Assembly (NCBI GenBank): GCA_965243175.1
Contig: OZ251532.1
Location: 3,968,001-4,032,000, forward strand
DNA: 64,000 nucleotides
DNA from: VXYL01 sp965243175
GTDB lineage: Bacteria; Pseudomonadota; Gammaproteobacteria; Pseudomonadales; Azotimanducaceae
Reading direction: 5' to 3'
This document shows, one piece after another, positions 32,701 through 44,700 of this stretch (positions are counted from its first letter, which is position 1; every line of letters begins with the position of its first letter). Made by a program: the position numbers and the translations under genes. Under the pieces are notes generated by a model that saw only the letters and a program-made list of their open reading frames with translations, was not told the DNA's origin and did not search any database.

Positions 32701-35700
32701 CTGGTTCGTGCCCCAGTTCGCGTTCGTGAACGTCAGGGTGTTCTGGTTGCCGCTGGTCGTCGCCGTGTCCACGGTCACGGTGCCGCTGGCGCCGGAGACG
32801 GTCACCGTCACGGTGGCGCTCGGCTGGGTGTTGAGGCGGATGGTGTAGGTGTTCGTGCTGTTCTCGTCCACCGTCAGCGTGGTCGGGCTCACGGCCAGGC
32901 TCGGCGTGTCGCTGTCGGTCGCCGTGGCCGTCAGGACCACGTCGGTCGCGTCGTCGTATTCGCCGCCGCTCGAAGCGTGGGTGAGCGTGACCTGCTCGTT
33001 GCTGCCGTTCGGGTCGGTCGCCGCGGTCACGCGCACCGACCGCGCCGTGTTCCAGTTCGCCGCCGTGAACGTCAGCGACGTCGGGCTCGGCGCAAGGCCG
33101 TCGGCGGCGCCGGTGATGGCCACTGTGACGCTGCCTCCCTCCGGTTCGGTCGCCAGCTGCACCGTGTAGTCGGCGCTGTTCCCCTCCGGCACCGTCAAGG
33201 TGGTCGTGGAGAGGGTGATCGCCGGGGTCTCGTCGTCGTCCACTGTGGCGGTGAAGTCCGAGGACACGTTCGTGTACTCGCTGCTGGTGGCCGTGGCGGC
33301 GCTGTGGGTGATGGTGACGCTCTCGTTGGCGCCGCCGTCGTCCTGCTGGGCGCTCAAGGTAACCGTCTGCGGGGTGTTCCAGCTGGTGCTCGTGAACGTC
33401 AGGGTGCTCTGGCCCACGGTCACGGCGGACGTGTCGCTGCTGGTGATGGTCGCGGTCACGTCCTGGCTCGGCAGCGACGTCAGGCGCACCGTGTAGTCGT
33501 CCGAGTTCGTGCTCGACGACGACAGCTCCTGCAGTTCCAGCGGGCCCGCTTCGTCCGTGGCCAGCGAGCTCGGGTCGGCGTCGAAGACGAAGCCGGGGGC
33601 GTCCTTGTCGGTCAGGTTGGCGGTGATCGTCGCCTGCACGTTGGTGTACTCGCTCGGCGACGCGGTGCTGGCGGCGTGGGTGATGGTGACGTTCTCGCCG
33701 ATGCCGTCGTTGTCCTGTACCGCGGTGAGGGTCAGCGTCTGCGCCGTGTTCCAGTTCGAGGACGTGAAGGTGAGCGACGCCTTGTCCACCGTCAGCGCCG
33801 TGGTGTCGCCGCTGGTCACGCTCACCGTCACGTCCGCGGTCGGCTCGGCTGCCAGCCGGGCGGTGTAGCTCTTCGAGTTGTCCGAGGAGGTGGAGAGCTC
33901 GTCCAGCGCCAGCGGGCCGGACTCGTCGACGTTCGCGGTCGTCGGGTTCGCGTCGAGGACGATGCCGGCCGTCTCGTCGTCGTTGACGTTCACGGTCAGG
34001 CTCGGCAGCGTCGGCGTGCCGAAGAAGCCGCCGCTGCACGACGCGCCGGTGCGGGCGTGGGTGATCGTCGCCGCGTCGTCCAGGCTGTCGTCGTCGCTCG
34101 CCGCGGTGGCGGTGACGGTCTGCGGGGTGTTCCAGTTCGACTGCGTGAAGGCGAGCGCCTTCGTCCGCGGCGTGGCGTCCGTGTCCAGGGACACCTCGGC
34201 GTTGCCGCTGGTCGCCGTGACGACCACGGTGCAGTTGCCGCCGGCGGCGGTTCTCGGGTTGGCAGTGAGGCGGACGGTGTAGGTGCCGACGTTGGCGTTC
34301 GTTCCCCCGCCGGCGTTCGGGTCCTCCTCCAGCGGCAGGGTCGCGCGGCTGAGGGCGGCCCCCGGCGTGGGGGTGACGCTCAGGCTGGTGGACGCCAGCG
34401 CGCCGAGGAGGTCGTGGGCCGTCGCCGCCACGGTCACGGACAGGGTGCGGACGGCGGAGAAGTCCGTGCCCGCGTAGTCGAGCGTCAACGTCGCGGTGGC
34501 GTCGCCGGCGGTCACCGTCGCCAGCGAATCGATGGTCAGCCCCGGCACGTCGGTGTTCGGCGTGAAGTGCGACTTCGTGACGCCGTTGGCGAACGCCGTG
34601 TTGGTCAGCGTCACCGTCGCGGTGGCGCCGTCCAGGTTCGCTTCCGTCAGCGTCGTCGGGTTGGTGGCCGCGAGGGTCGCGGTGGGGGTCACCACGGCGA
34701 TGGTGAAGGTCAGCGTCGCCCGGTCGCTGTTGGCGCGGTTGGCGTCGCCGTCGTGGGCGTGGATGGTCACCGTCGCCGCGCCGGTGGTGTCCGCCGTCGG
34801 CGTGCCGCAGATCTGCCGGGCGGAGGCGCAGTTGGGCGTGCCCAAGGAGAGGCCGGCTGGAAGGCCGCTCGCCGAATACGTGTAGGGCGTACCGTCGCCG
34901 CCGCTGGCCGGCGGCGCCAGGAACGGCGCGATGGCGTGGTCCTTGCGGTAGGTCCTGTTCGACACCGCGCCGCTGCCGAAGGTCGGCGGCACGTTGGGAT
35001 GCTCCGCGATCTGCCGCGCCGTGTCCAGGCCGCCGAACTTCAGCGCCGGCCATTGGAACTGGCCGCCGAAGTCCCAGGCGTCGTCGTCCGCGTCCGCCGT
35101 GGCGCCGACCACGTTGTCGCCGTCCACGTCCTGCTCGTCCCAGGCGGCGTAGATGCCCATGTAGCCGGTGGGCTTGCGCAGGTTCTCCGAACTCGCGCCC
35201 TCGGGAGAGGCCGTGCCGGCGTCGTCGTCGATGCCGCTCAAGTCCGTGTCCCAGTAGCTGGCGGTGAACGTGCCGCTGCCGCCGGCCAGCCCGTGCTTCA
35301 CCGGCGCGAGGCCGGTCACGGCGCCGGCCGCGTAGCTGGCGGCGATGGCGCCTTCGTTCACCGCCGCCAGGCCGCCGACGACCCGGCCGCTGGTCGATTG
35401 CCAGCCCTCCACCTCCGCGATCGAGTAGCTGGCCACGATGGTCGCGCCGGAGTCGTTCCGCCCCACCAGCCCGCCACCGGTGTCCCGCGCCTCCACCACG
35501 CCCGAGGACCACGCCCCCGCGATGCGCCCGGCGTTCCGCCCGGTCAGCGCGCCGACGAACCCGAAGGCCCGGTACACGCGAACGTTCGGCAGCCCCAGCG
35601 AACGCACCACGGCGTCGGCGGCCAGTCCCGCGAACAGCCCCTGGTAGTCGCGGCTGCGGTTCACCACCATGTTCGCGATCGCGTGGCCCTTGCCGTCGAA

Positions 35701-38700
35701 CGTGGCGTTGAAGTGCGTCGTCGCGGTCGGCGCCGAGGCCGGGCCGATGGGATCCCAGCCGTTGACGCCGTTGGCGTAGGCATCGCCGCGGTCGATGATG
35801 AACCTGAAGTCGTCCGTCCAGGTGGAACCGTCGCCGTCGGTGTCGAAGTCCAGGTCGTTCTCCAGTTCGTAGCCGGTGCAGCCGCCGTTCGTCGGGCAGC
35901 CCATGCCCGTCGCATGGCCGCGGAACGCCTTGCCGTAGTTCGCGGCGTCGTCCGTGCCGGTGGACGGCGCGCCGTCGCCGTCGAGATCCCAGCGGATGGC
36001 GTTCAGCTGCGCCAGCGTACGCACCTCGATCAGGCCGTTGTCGTCCAGGTCGTAGTCGCCGCGCTGGGGCACCACGTCCGCGCCGCGGTAGGAGAGCGCC
36101 GGGTACTGCGAACTGGTGCCGAAGTGCCACGGCGCTTCGTGCGGGTCGCCGTCGCCGTCCACGTCCAGGGCGTCCCAGCCGGCGTAGATGCCGGTGGCCG
36201 ACGTCGGCGTCTGCAGATGCGCCGTGGCGCGGCCGCGGCCCTGGGCGGAGACGGTGATGCCGCTCGTCTCCCGGTCCCAGTAGCTCGAGATCGCCGTCCC
36301 GCCGCCGACGTGGCTGGCCAGGCCGTGCATGTTCGCCGTGGCGCACCCCGTTACCGCGCCGGTGGCGTAGCTCGCCACGATGGTGCCGCCGTTGGCGGAC
36401 ATCAGCCCGCCGGCGAGGTTCCCGGATCCGCTCGCGCAGGCCACCGCCGCGGTCGAGTAGCTGGCCACGACCACCGCGCTCCCGGTAGCTCCCCCGACCA
36501 GGCCGCCGACGTTGGTGGCGCCGGCCACGGAACCGCTCGCCCAGGACGCCTCCACCCGGCCCCCGTTCACCACCGCGGCCAGCGGCGCGGCGCCGAACTT
36601 GCTCCCCTGGCCACCTTGCACATGGGCGTTCGGCAGCCCCAGCGAGCGCACCGTAGCGCTGCCGCGCAGCGCCGCGAACAGGCCGTTGTAGTCGCGGTCG
36701 CGGTTGATGAACAGGTTGTGGATCGAGTGGCCGTTGCCGTCGAACGTCGCGTTGAAGTGCGTGCCGTCGCTGGGCGTCGAAGCCGGGCCGATGGGATCCC
36801 AGCCGCTGCCGCCGTTGTGATACGTGTCGTCGCTGTCGCTGGTGCCGCTGGTGTGCGTCGAACCGTCGCCGTCGGTGTCGAAGTCCAGATCCCGCGTCAG
36901 CTCGTAGCCCGAACACCCGCCCGTCGGGCAGCCCATGCCGGTCGAGGCGCTGGCGAAGGCGCCGCTGGCGCCGGAGTAGTCCGCCGAGTTGCTGGCCGGG
37001 GATCCGTCCCCGTTCAGATCCCAGCGCACCGCGTTCAGCTGCGCCAGGGTGGAAATTTCGATCAGGCCGTCCTCGTCCGTGTCGTAGTCGGTGCCGGTGC
37101 GCTCGGCGTCCGACACCCCCACGCGCAGGCTGGCCGAGGCGCCGTTGTAGCCGCCGCCGGTGGCCTCGTGGGCGATGGTCGCGGATTCGTCCACCGAGTC
37201 CGAGGCCTCCGCCACCGCGGTGGCCGTCACCGTCTGCGGCGTGTTCCAGTTCGTCGCGGTGAACGTCAGCGAGGACGAGCTCGCCGTCACCGCGCCGGCA
37301 TCGCCGCTGGCCACCGCCACCGTCGCGTTGCCGCCGCTCGGCGCCGCCGACAGCCGCACCGCGTAGTCGCCGGTGTCGCCTTCCGCCAGCAGCAGCGGGC
37401 CCGGGTCCAGGGCAGGGGTCGCCGGGTTCGCGTCGATCAGCACCCGGCCGCGATCGTCGTCGGTCACGTCCACGGACACCGTCGCCAGGACGCCGACGTC
37501 GGCCGCCGAGAGCGTGATCGTCGTCGATTCGTCGTTCGGGTCGTCGTCCGCCTGGGCCGTGACGGTCACCGTCTGCGCCGTCGCCCAGTCCGTCGTGGCG
37601 AATGTCAGCGTCGCCTTGTCCACGGCGGCGGCGCCGGCGTCGGCGCTCGCCACCGCCACCGTGGTGGTCGCCGCCGGCGCGCTGTCCAGCACCGCCGTGA
37701 AGGTGCCCGTGTTGGAACCGCCGGACGCCTCGGTCAGCGTCAGGCTCGACCGCGACACGGTGGCTTCCAGCGACGGCGTCACGGACGCCGTCGCCGAGGT
37801 GATGTCGCCGGGCAGCGCGTGGGCGGCCGCCGGCACCGTCACGCCCACGAACCGGGGCGCGTCGAAGTCCGTGTCGTCGTAGGCCAGCGTCAGGGTCGCC
37901 GACGTGTCGCCAGCCGCCACCGTCGCCAGCGAGCCGATCACGAGCCCCGCGACGTCGGTGTTCAGCCTGAAGCTCGCCGCCGTCACGCCGCTCTCGAACG
38001 TGGTGCCCGTCAGCGTCACCGTGAGTTCGGCGCCGTTCAACGTCGCTTCCGTCAGCGCCAGCGGGCTGCTCGATATCGTCGCTTCCGGCGTCGTCACGGC
38101 GATGGTGAACGTCAGCTCGGCGCGGTCGCTGTCCGCCCGGTTGGTGTCGCCGTCGTGGGCGTGGATGGTCACCGTGGCGGCGCCGGCGGTGTTGGCGGTG
38201 GGCGTGCCGCAGACCTGCCGGTCGGAGGCGCAGTTCGGGGTGCCGAGGGAGAGGCCGGCGGGCAGGCCGCTCGCCGAATAGGTGTAGCCCGTGCCTTCGC
38301 CGCCGCTGGCCGGCGGCACCAGGAACGGCGCGATGGCGTGGTCCTTGCGGTAGGTCTTGTTGGCCACCGCGCCGCTGCCGAACGTGGGCGGCACGTTCGG
38401 CTGCAGGGCGATCTGGCGCGCCACGTCCAGGCCGCCGAACTTCAGCACCGGCCACTGGAACTGGCCGCCGAAGTCCCAGGCGTCGTCGGCGGGCTCGCCG
38501 TAGTTGCCGTCGCCGTTCACGTCCTCGTCGTCCCAGTTGGCGTAGATGCCGGTGTAGCCGGTGGGCTCGCGGAGGTTCTCCGAGGTCACGCCCTCGGGCG
38601 AATCGGAACCCGAGTCGTCGTCGATGCCGCTGCGGTCCGTGTCCCAGTAGCTGGTGCCGATGGTGTTGCCGACGGCCGACGCGAAGCCGACCCTCTGCGT

Positions 38701-41700
38701 CGCCGGGCAGGCGCCCGTCACCGTGCCCGTCGAGTAGCTCGCCGTGATGGTTCCCGAGGAGACGGCCGCCATGCCGCCGCCTCGGGCGGTCGTGCCGGAG
38801 CTGGCGGTGCAGACCACCGCCGCGGTCGAGTAGCTCGCTATGATCTCCCCGGAGTTGTCGCCCGCCAGCCCGCCGACGTCGCCGGCCGCCTGCACGGCGC
38901 CGGTCGTCCAGACCGCCGCTGCGCGCCCCCAGATGCGCCCGGCGAGCGCGCCAGCGGCGGTCGCCGTGCCGCCTATCCGCACCCGCGCGTTCAGCAGCCC
39001 CAGCGCGCTCACCTCCGCGCTGCTGTGCAGCGCCGCGAACAGCCCCGACTGGCTGCGGCTGCGGTTCACCAGCAGGTTGGCGATCACATGGCCGTTGCCG
39101 TTGAAGGTCGCGTCGAACTGCGTGGCGGTGGTGGAACCGGAGGCCGCGCCGATGGGATCCCAGCCGGCACCGCCGTTGTGGTAGGCGTCGCCGCTGTCCG
39201 CCGTGAACGTGCCGTCGTCGGTCCAGGTGGCGCCGTCGCCGTCGGTGTCGAAGTCGAGGTCGTTCTGCAGCTCGTAGCCCGTGCAGCCGGTGCTCTTGCA
39301 GCCCATGTTCGACACGTGGTTGCGGAACGCCTTGCCGTAGTCGGCGGCGTTGCCCGACGACGGCGTGCCGTTGCCGTCGAAGTCCCAGCGGATGGCGTTC
39401 AGCTGCGCCAGCGTGCGGATTTCGATCAGGCCGTCGTCGTCCAGGTCGTAGTCGCCGCGCTGGGGCACCACGTCGGCGCCGCGGTAGCTGAGCGCCGGGT
39501 ACTGCGAGTTCGTGCCGAAGTGCCATGGCGCTTCGTGCGGGTCGCCGTCGCCGTCCACGTCCACGGCGTCCCAGCCGGCGTAGATGCCGGTGGCCGACGT
39601 CGGGGTTCGCAGCTGCGACGTGGTACGGCCAGTGCCTTGCGCTGAGGTCGGGACGCTGCTCGCGACCGTGTCCCAGTGGCTCGCCGTGGCGGTGCCGGAT
39701 GCGCCGGCCAGCCCGTTCTTGTCCGTGCAGCTGCCGGTCACCGCGCCAATCGAGTAGCTGGCCGCGATGGCGCCGTTGTTGCCGCCCACCAGGCCGCCGG
39801 CCAGGCGCGCGCCGCTCGTCGCAGTGCAGTCCACCGCCACCGTCGAATAGCTCGCGGTCAGCGTCGCGCCAGATATGGTGACGCCCAGCAGGCCGCCGAC
39901 GACGGTTCGGCCCTGCACCGCGCCAGTGGCCCAGACCGCGGCCACCCGTCCGCGGCTCTCGCCGGCCAGCGCACCCACCCAGACGGCGCCGTTGCGCACA
40001 CGCACGTTCGGCAGCCCCAACGAACGCACCACGGCGTTCGGCCGCAACGCCGCGAACAGCCCGGTCAGGTCGCGGCTGCGGTTCACGAACAGGTTGTGGA
40101 TCGAGTGGCCGTTGCCGTCGAAGACGGCGTTGAAGTGCGTGCTGTCGCTCGTCGTCGTGGCCGGGCCGATGGGATCCCAGCCGCTGCCGCTGTTGTGGTA
40201 GTCGTCGTCCGAGTCGCTGGTGCCGCTGCTGTGCGTGGAACCGTCGCCGTCGGTGTCGAAGTCCAGGTCCTGGGTCAGCTCGTAGCCGCGGCACGCCGGC
40301 GTGCCGCCGGTGCCGGCCGGGCAGCCCATGCCGGTGCTGGCGCCGGCGAAGGCGCCGCTGGAACCGCTGTAGTTCGCGTGGTTGCCGGCCGACACGACGC
40401 CGTTGCCGTCCAGGTCCCAGCGCACCGCGTTCAGCTGCGCCAGCGTCGAAATCTCGATGAGGCCGTTCTCGTCCGTGTCGTAGTCCGTGCCGGTGCGCTC
40501 GGCGTCCGAGACGGCCACGCGCAGGCTGGACGACGTACCGCCGTAGCCGCCGCCGGTGGCCGAGTGGGAGACCAGCACGGACTCGTCCACGGAGTCGCTC
40601 GCCTCGGTCACCGCGGTCGCGATGATCGTCTGCGGCGTGTTCCAGTTCTGCGTGGTGAACGTCACCGAGGACCGGTCCACGGTCACCGCGCCGGTGTCGC
40701 CGCTGGTCACGGCCACGGTCGCGTCCGCCGTCGGCGCCGCCGAAAGACGCACGGCGTAGGCGGCGCTGGCACCTTCGGCCAGCAGCAGCGGGCCGGGGTC
40801 CGCGGCCGGGGTCGTCGGGTCCGCGTCGATCAGCACCCGGCCCCGATCGTCGTCGGTCACGTCCACGGACACCGTGGCCAGCGCGCCGACGCTGGCCTCG
40901 GAGAGCGTGATCGTCGTCGATTCGTCGTCCGGGTCGTCGTCCGCCTGCGCCGTGACGGTCACCGTCTGCGCGGTCGCCCAGTTCGTCGTCGTGAACGTCA
41001 GCGTCGCCTTGTCCACGGTCGCGGCGCCGGCGTCCGCGCTCGCCACCGTCACCGTCGTGGTGGCCGCCGGCAGGCTGTCCAGCACCGCGGTGAACATGCC
41101 GGCGTTGGAACCGCCGGTGGACGCCTCGGTCAGCGTCAGGCCCGAGGGCGAGACGGTGACCTCCAGCGCCGGCGTCACGTTCGCCGCCCCCGAGACCAGG
41201 GAACCGACCAGCGCGTGGGCGGCCTCCGCGACCGTCACGCCGACGGTGCGCGTCGTGTCGAAGTCCATGCCGTTGTAGGCCAGCGTCAACGTCGCCGACG
41301 TGTCGCCCGCCGACACCGGCGCCAGCGAGCCGATGGTCAGCCCCGGCACGTCGGTGTTGAGCGTGAAGCTCGACAGCATCGTGCTGGCGGTGAACGCGGT
41401 GTTGTACAGATCCACCCCGAGGGGGGCGCCGTTCAGCGTCGCTTCGGTCAGAAACACCCCTCGGCCGTAGACCACCGCCTCCGGCTCGACCACCGTGATC
41501 GTGAACGTCAGCGTGGCGCGGTCGCCGTCCGCCCGGTTGGTGTCGCCGTCGTGGGCGTGGACGGTCACCGCGACGGCGCCGGCGGGCTGCGCGGTCGGCG
41601 TGCCGCACACCGTGCGCGCCGCGCAGTTCGGGGCGCCGAGGGAGAGGCCCGCCGGCAGGCCGGTGGCCGAGTACGTGTAGCCGACGCCCTCGCCGCCGGT

Positions 41701-44700
41701 GGCCGCCGGAATCTGGAACGACTGGATCGGGAAGTTGCGGCGGAAGGTCTTGTTCGGCACCGTGCCGCTGCCGAAGGTCGGCGCCGTGTTCGGCTGCAAG
41801 GCGATCTGGCGCGCCGTGGCGTGGCCGCCGAACTTCAGCACCGGCCACTGCCACTGGCCGCCGAAGTCCCAGGCGTCGTCGTCGGGGTCCGCCGCCACGC
41901 CGGTGGCGCCGTCGTCGTCCACGTCCTGGTCGTCCCAGTCGGCGTAGAGGCCGGTGTAGCCGGTCGGCGTGCGCAGGTTGGTCGAGGTCTGGCCGCCGCT
42001 GATGCCGCTCAAGTCCGAATCCCAGTAGCTGGCGGTCGTCGTGCCGAGGGTGTTGCGGGTCAGGCCGTGCTTCCTGGGGCAGGCGCCGGTCACCGTGCCG
42101 GTGGCGTAGCTGGCGACGATGGTGCCGGTGTTGAGCCCCGCCAGGCCGCCGCCGACGGAGCCGGAGGTGGTGCCGGTGCATTCCACCGCCGCGGTCGCGT
42201 AGCTCGACGTCACCGTGCCGGCGTTCTGGCCGACCAGGCCGCCCACGCCGTTGGTCCCCCGCGCCAGGCCGGACGCCCAGACCGCCGCCGCGCGGCCGCT
42301 GCCGTAGCCCGCCAGCGTGCCGGCGAAGACCGTGAGCGCCCCGCCCCGCACCTGCGCGTCCGGCAGCCCCAGCGCCCGCACCGTCGCGCCGCCGGGCAGC
42401 CCGGAGAACAGGCCCAGGTAGCTGCGGTTGCGGTTCACGAACAGGTTGTCGATCACCCGGCCGTTGCCGTCGAACGTCGCGGCGAAGTGCGTCGTCGCGC
42501 TCGGGCTCGCGTTCGCGCCGATGGGCTCCCAGCCGCTGCCGCCGTTGTGGTAGGCGTCGCCGGAGTCGCTGGCGCCGTTCGTGTGCGTGGAACCGTCGCC
42601 GTCGGTGTCGAAGTCGAGGTCGTTCGCCAGCTCGTACCCCGTGCAATCGTTGGCGTTGGCGTCCGCGTCCGTGATCGGGCAGCCCATGTCCGGGCGGTGG
42701 TGGCGGAACGCCCGGCCGTAGGGGCCAGCGTTGGACGACGGGGCGCCGTCGCCGTTCATATCCCAGCGCACGGCGTTCAGCTGCGCCAGGGTGCGGATCT
42801 CGATCAGGCCGTCGCCGTCCAGATCGTAGTCGCCGCGCTGCACCAGCGGGTCGTCGGCGCCGCGGTAGCGGAGCGCCGGGTACTGCGCGCTGGTGCCGAA
42901 ATCCCACGGCGACTCGTGCGGGTCGCCGTCGCCGTCCACGTCCAGGGCGTCCCAGCCGGCGTAGTCGCCCAGCGCGGCCGTCGGCGCCTGCAGGCGCGCC
43001 GTGGTCCGGCCGCCGCCCTGCGCCGATTCGTCGACGCCGCTCGCCTCGACGTCCCAGTAGCTCGACGTCGCCGTCCCGCCGCCGCCCGCCAGCCCGTGCT
43101 TGTTGGGGCAGGCGCCGGTGAGTTCGCCGGTGGCGTAGCTCGCCGTCACCGTGCCGTCGTTCACCGCCGTCAGGCCGCCGGAACGGGCCGAACCCGTGCC
43201 GGTGCAGTCCGCCGACGTCTTCGAGTAGCTGGCCACGACGACGCCGCCGGTCAGGTTGCGCCCCACCAGGCCGCCGACGTTGGCGCCGCCCTGCACCGCG
43301 CCGGTCGCCCACGCGCCCTCGATCCGGCCCCAGCTCTGCCCGGCCAGCGCCCCGACGCTGGCGCCCGTGCCGCGCACGCGGGCGTTCGCCACGCCCAGCG
43401 AGCGCACCACCGCGCTCGAGCGCAGCGCCGCGAACAGGCCGCTCCAGTTGCGGTTGCGGTTCACCAGCAGGTTGTAGACGACGTGGCCGTTGCCGTCGAA
43501 CACCGCGTTGAAGGAGCCGTTGGCGATGCGGTTCGCGTCGGTCGTGCCGTGGCCAGTGAGATCGCGGCCGATGGGCAGCCAGCCGCTGCCGCCGTTGTAG
43601 GCGCTGTCGCCCGAGTCCGCGGTGAAGACGCCGAGCGGCTCGCTCCAGGTGGAACCGTCGCCGTCGGTGTCGAAGTCCAAGTCCCGCGTCAGCTCGTAGC
43701 CGCGGCAGCCGCCGCGCGGACAGCCCATGCCGGCGGCGAAGTTGGCGAACGCGGCGTTGTACTTCGAGGCGTCGCTGCTGATCGGCGTGCCGTCGCCGTC
43801 CTCGTCCCAGCGCACCGCGTTCAGCTGCGCGATGGTGGAGATCTCGATCAGCCCGTCCTCGTCCGTGTCGTAGTCCGTCTTCGTGGCGTCGCGCTCGTCG
43901 TCCGCCACCGCCACGCGCAGGCTCGCCGAGGCGCCGCCGTAGCCGCCGCCGGTGGCCGCGTGCGTGATCGTCACCGACTCGTCGCGGCTGCCGGTGTCGC
44001 TCCCCGCGGTGGCTGTGACCGTCTGCGCCGTGGCCCAGTTCTGCGCGGTGAAGGTGAGCGAGGACGGGCTCGCCGCCACCGACGTGGCGCGGCCGCTGGT
44101 CACCGCCACCGTGACGCTGCCGGTGGGCGCCGCCGACAGCCGCACCGCGTAGCCGCGGGCGTTCGCGGCGCCGGTCGCTTCGGTCAGGTATAGCGGGCCG
44201 GGGTCCAGCGCGGGGGTGGACGGGTCGGCGTCGATCAGCACCGTGCCGGCGTCGTCGTCGTCGATGGTCACCGGCACCGTGGCCACGACGCCAACGCCAG
44301 GCGCGGTCAGCGTCACGGCCACCGTCTCGTCGTTGGCGTCGTCGTCCTGCTGCGCGGTCACCGTCACCGTCTTGGCCGTGTTCCAGTTCGACGGGCTGAA
44401 GCCCACGGTCGTCCGCGACACCGTCGCCGCGCCGGTGTCGCTGCTGGCCACCGTCAGCGTGGTGTTCGCCGCCGGGGCGCTCTGCAGAACCACGGTGAAG
44501 CTGCCCTCGTTGGCGCTCGTGCTGCCGCCGTCCTCGTTCAGCGACAGGCTGCCGGGCGACACCGTGGCGTCCACGGACGCCGGCGACACCGGCGCCATGG
44601 GCGTCGTCAGGGCGCCGAGGTGGGCGTGCGCGGACGCCGGCACCGTCACCGACAGCGTGGCCGCGGCGTCGAAGTCCGTGCCGTCGTGGGCCAGCGCCAG

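Noticed and set aside
17940..33970. Regular repeats considered as a CRISPR array
   Set aside because: The period is about 1.46 kb and the repeat is protein-coding throughout; there are no short identical repeats with unique spacers.
15031..39645. An 8,204-codon open frame on the plus strand, antisense to the giant gene
   Set aside because: Its translation is Arg/Val/Gly/His-rich low-complexity sequence with no domain pattern. It mirrors the codon bias and repeats of the giant gene; GC-rich codons rarely give stops on the other strand.
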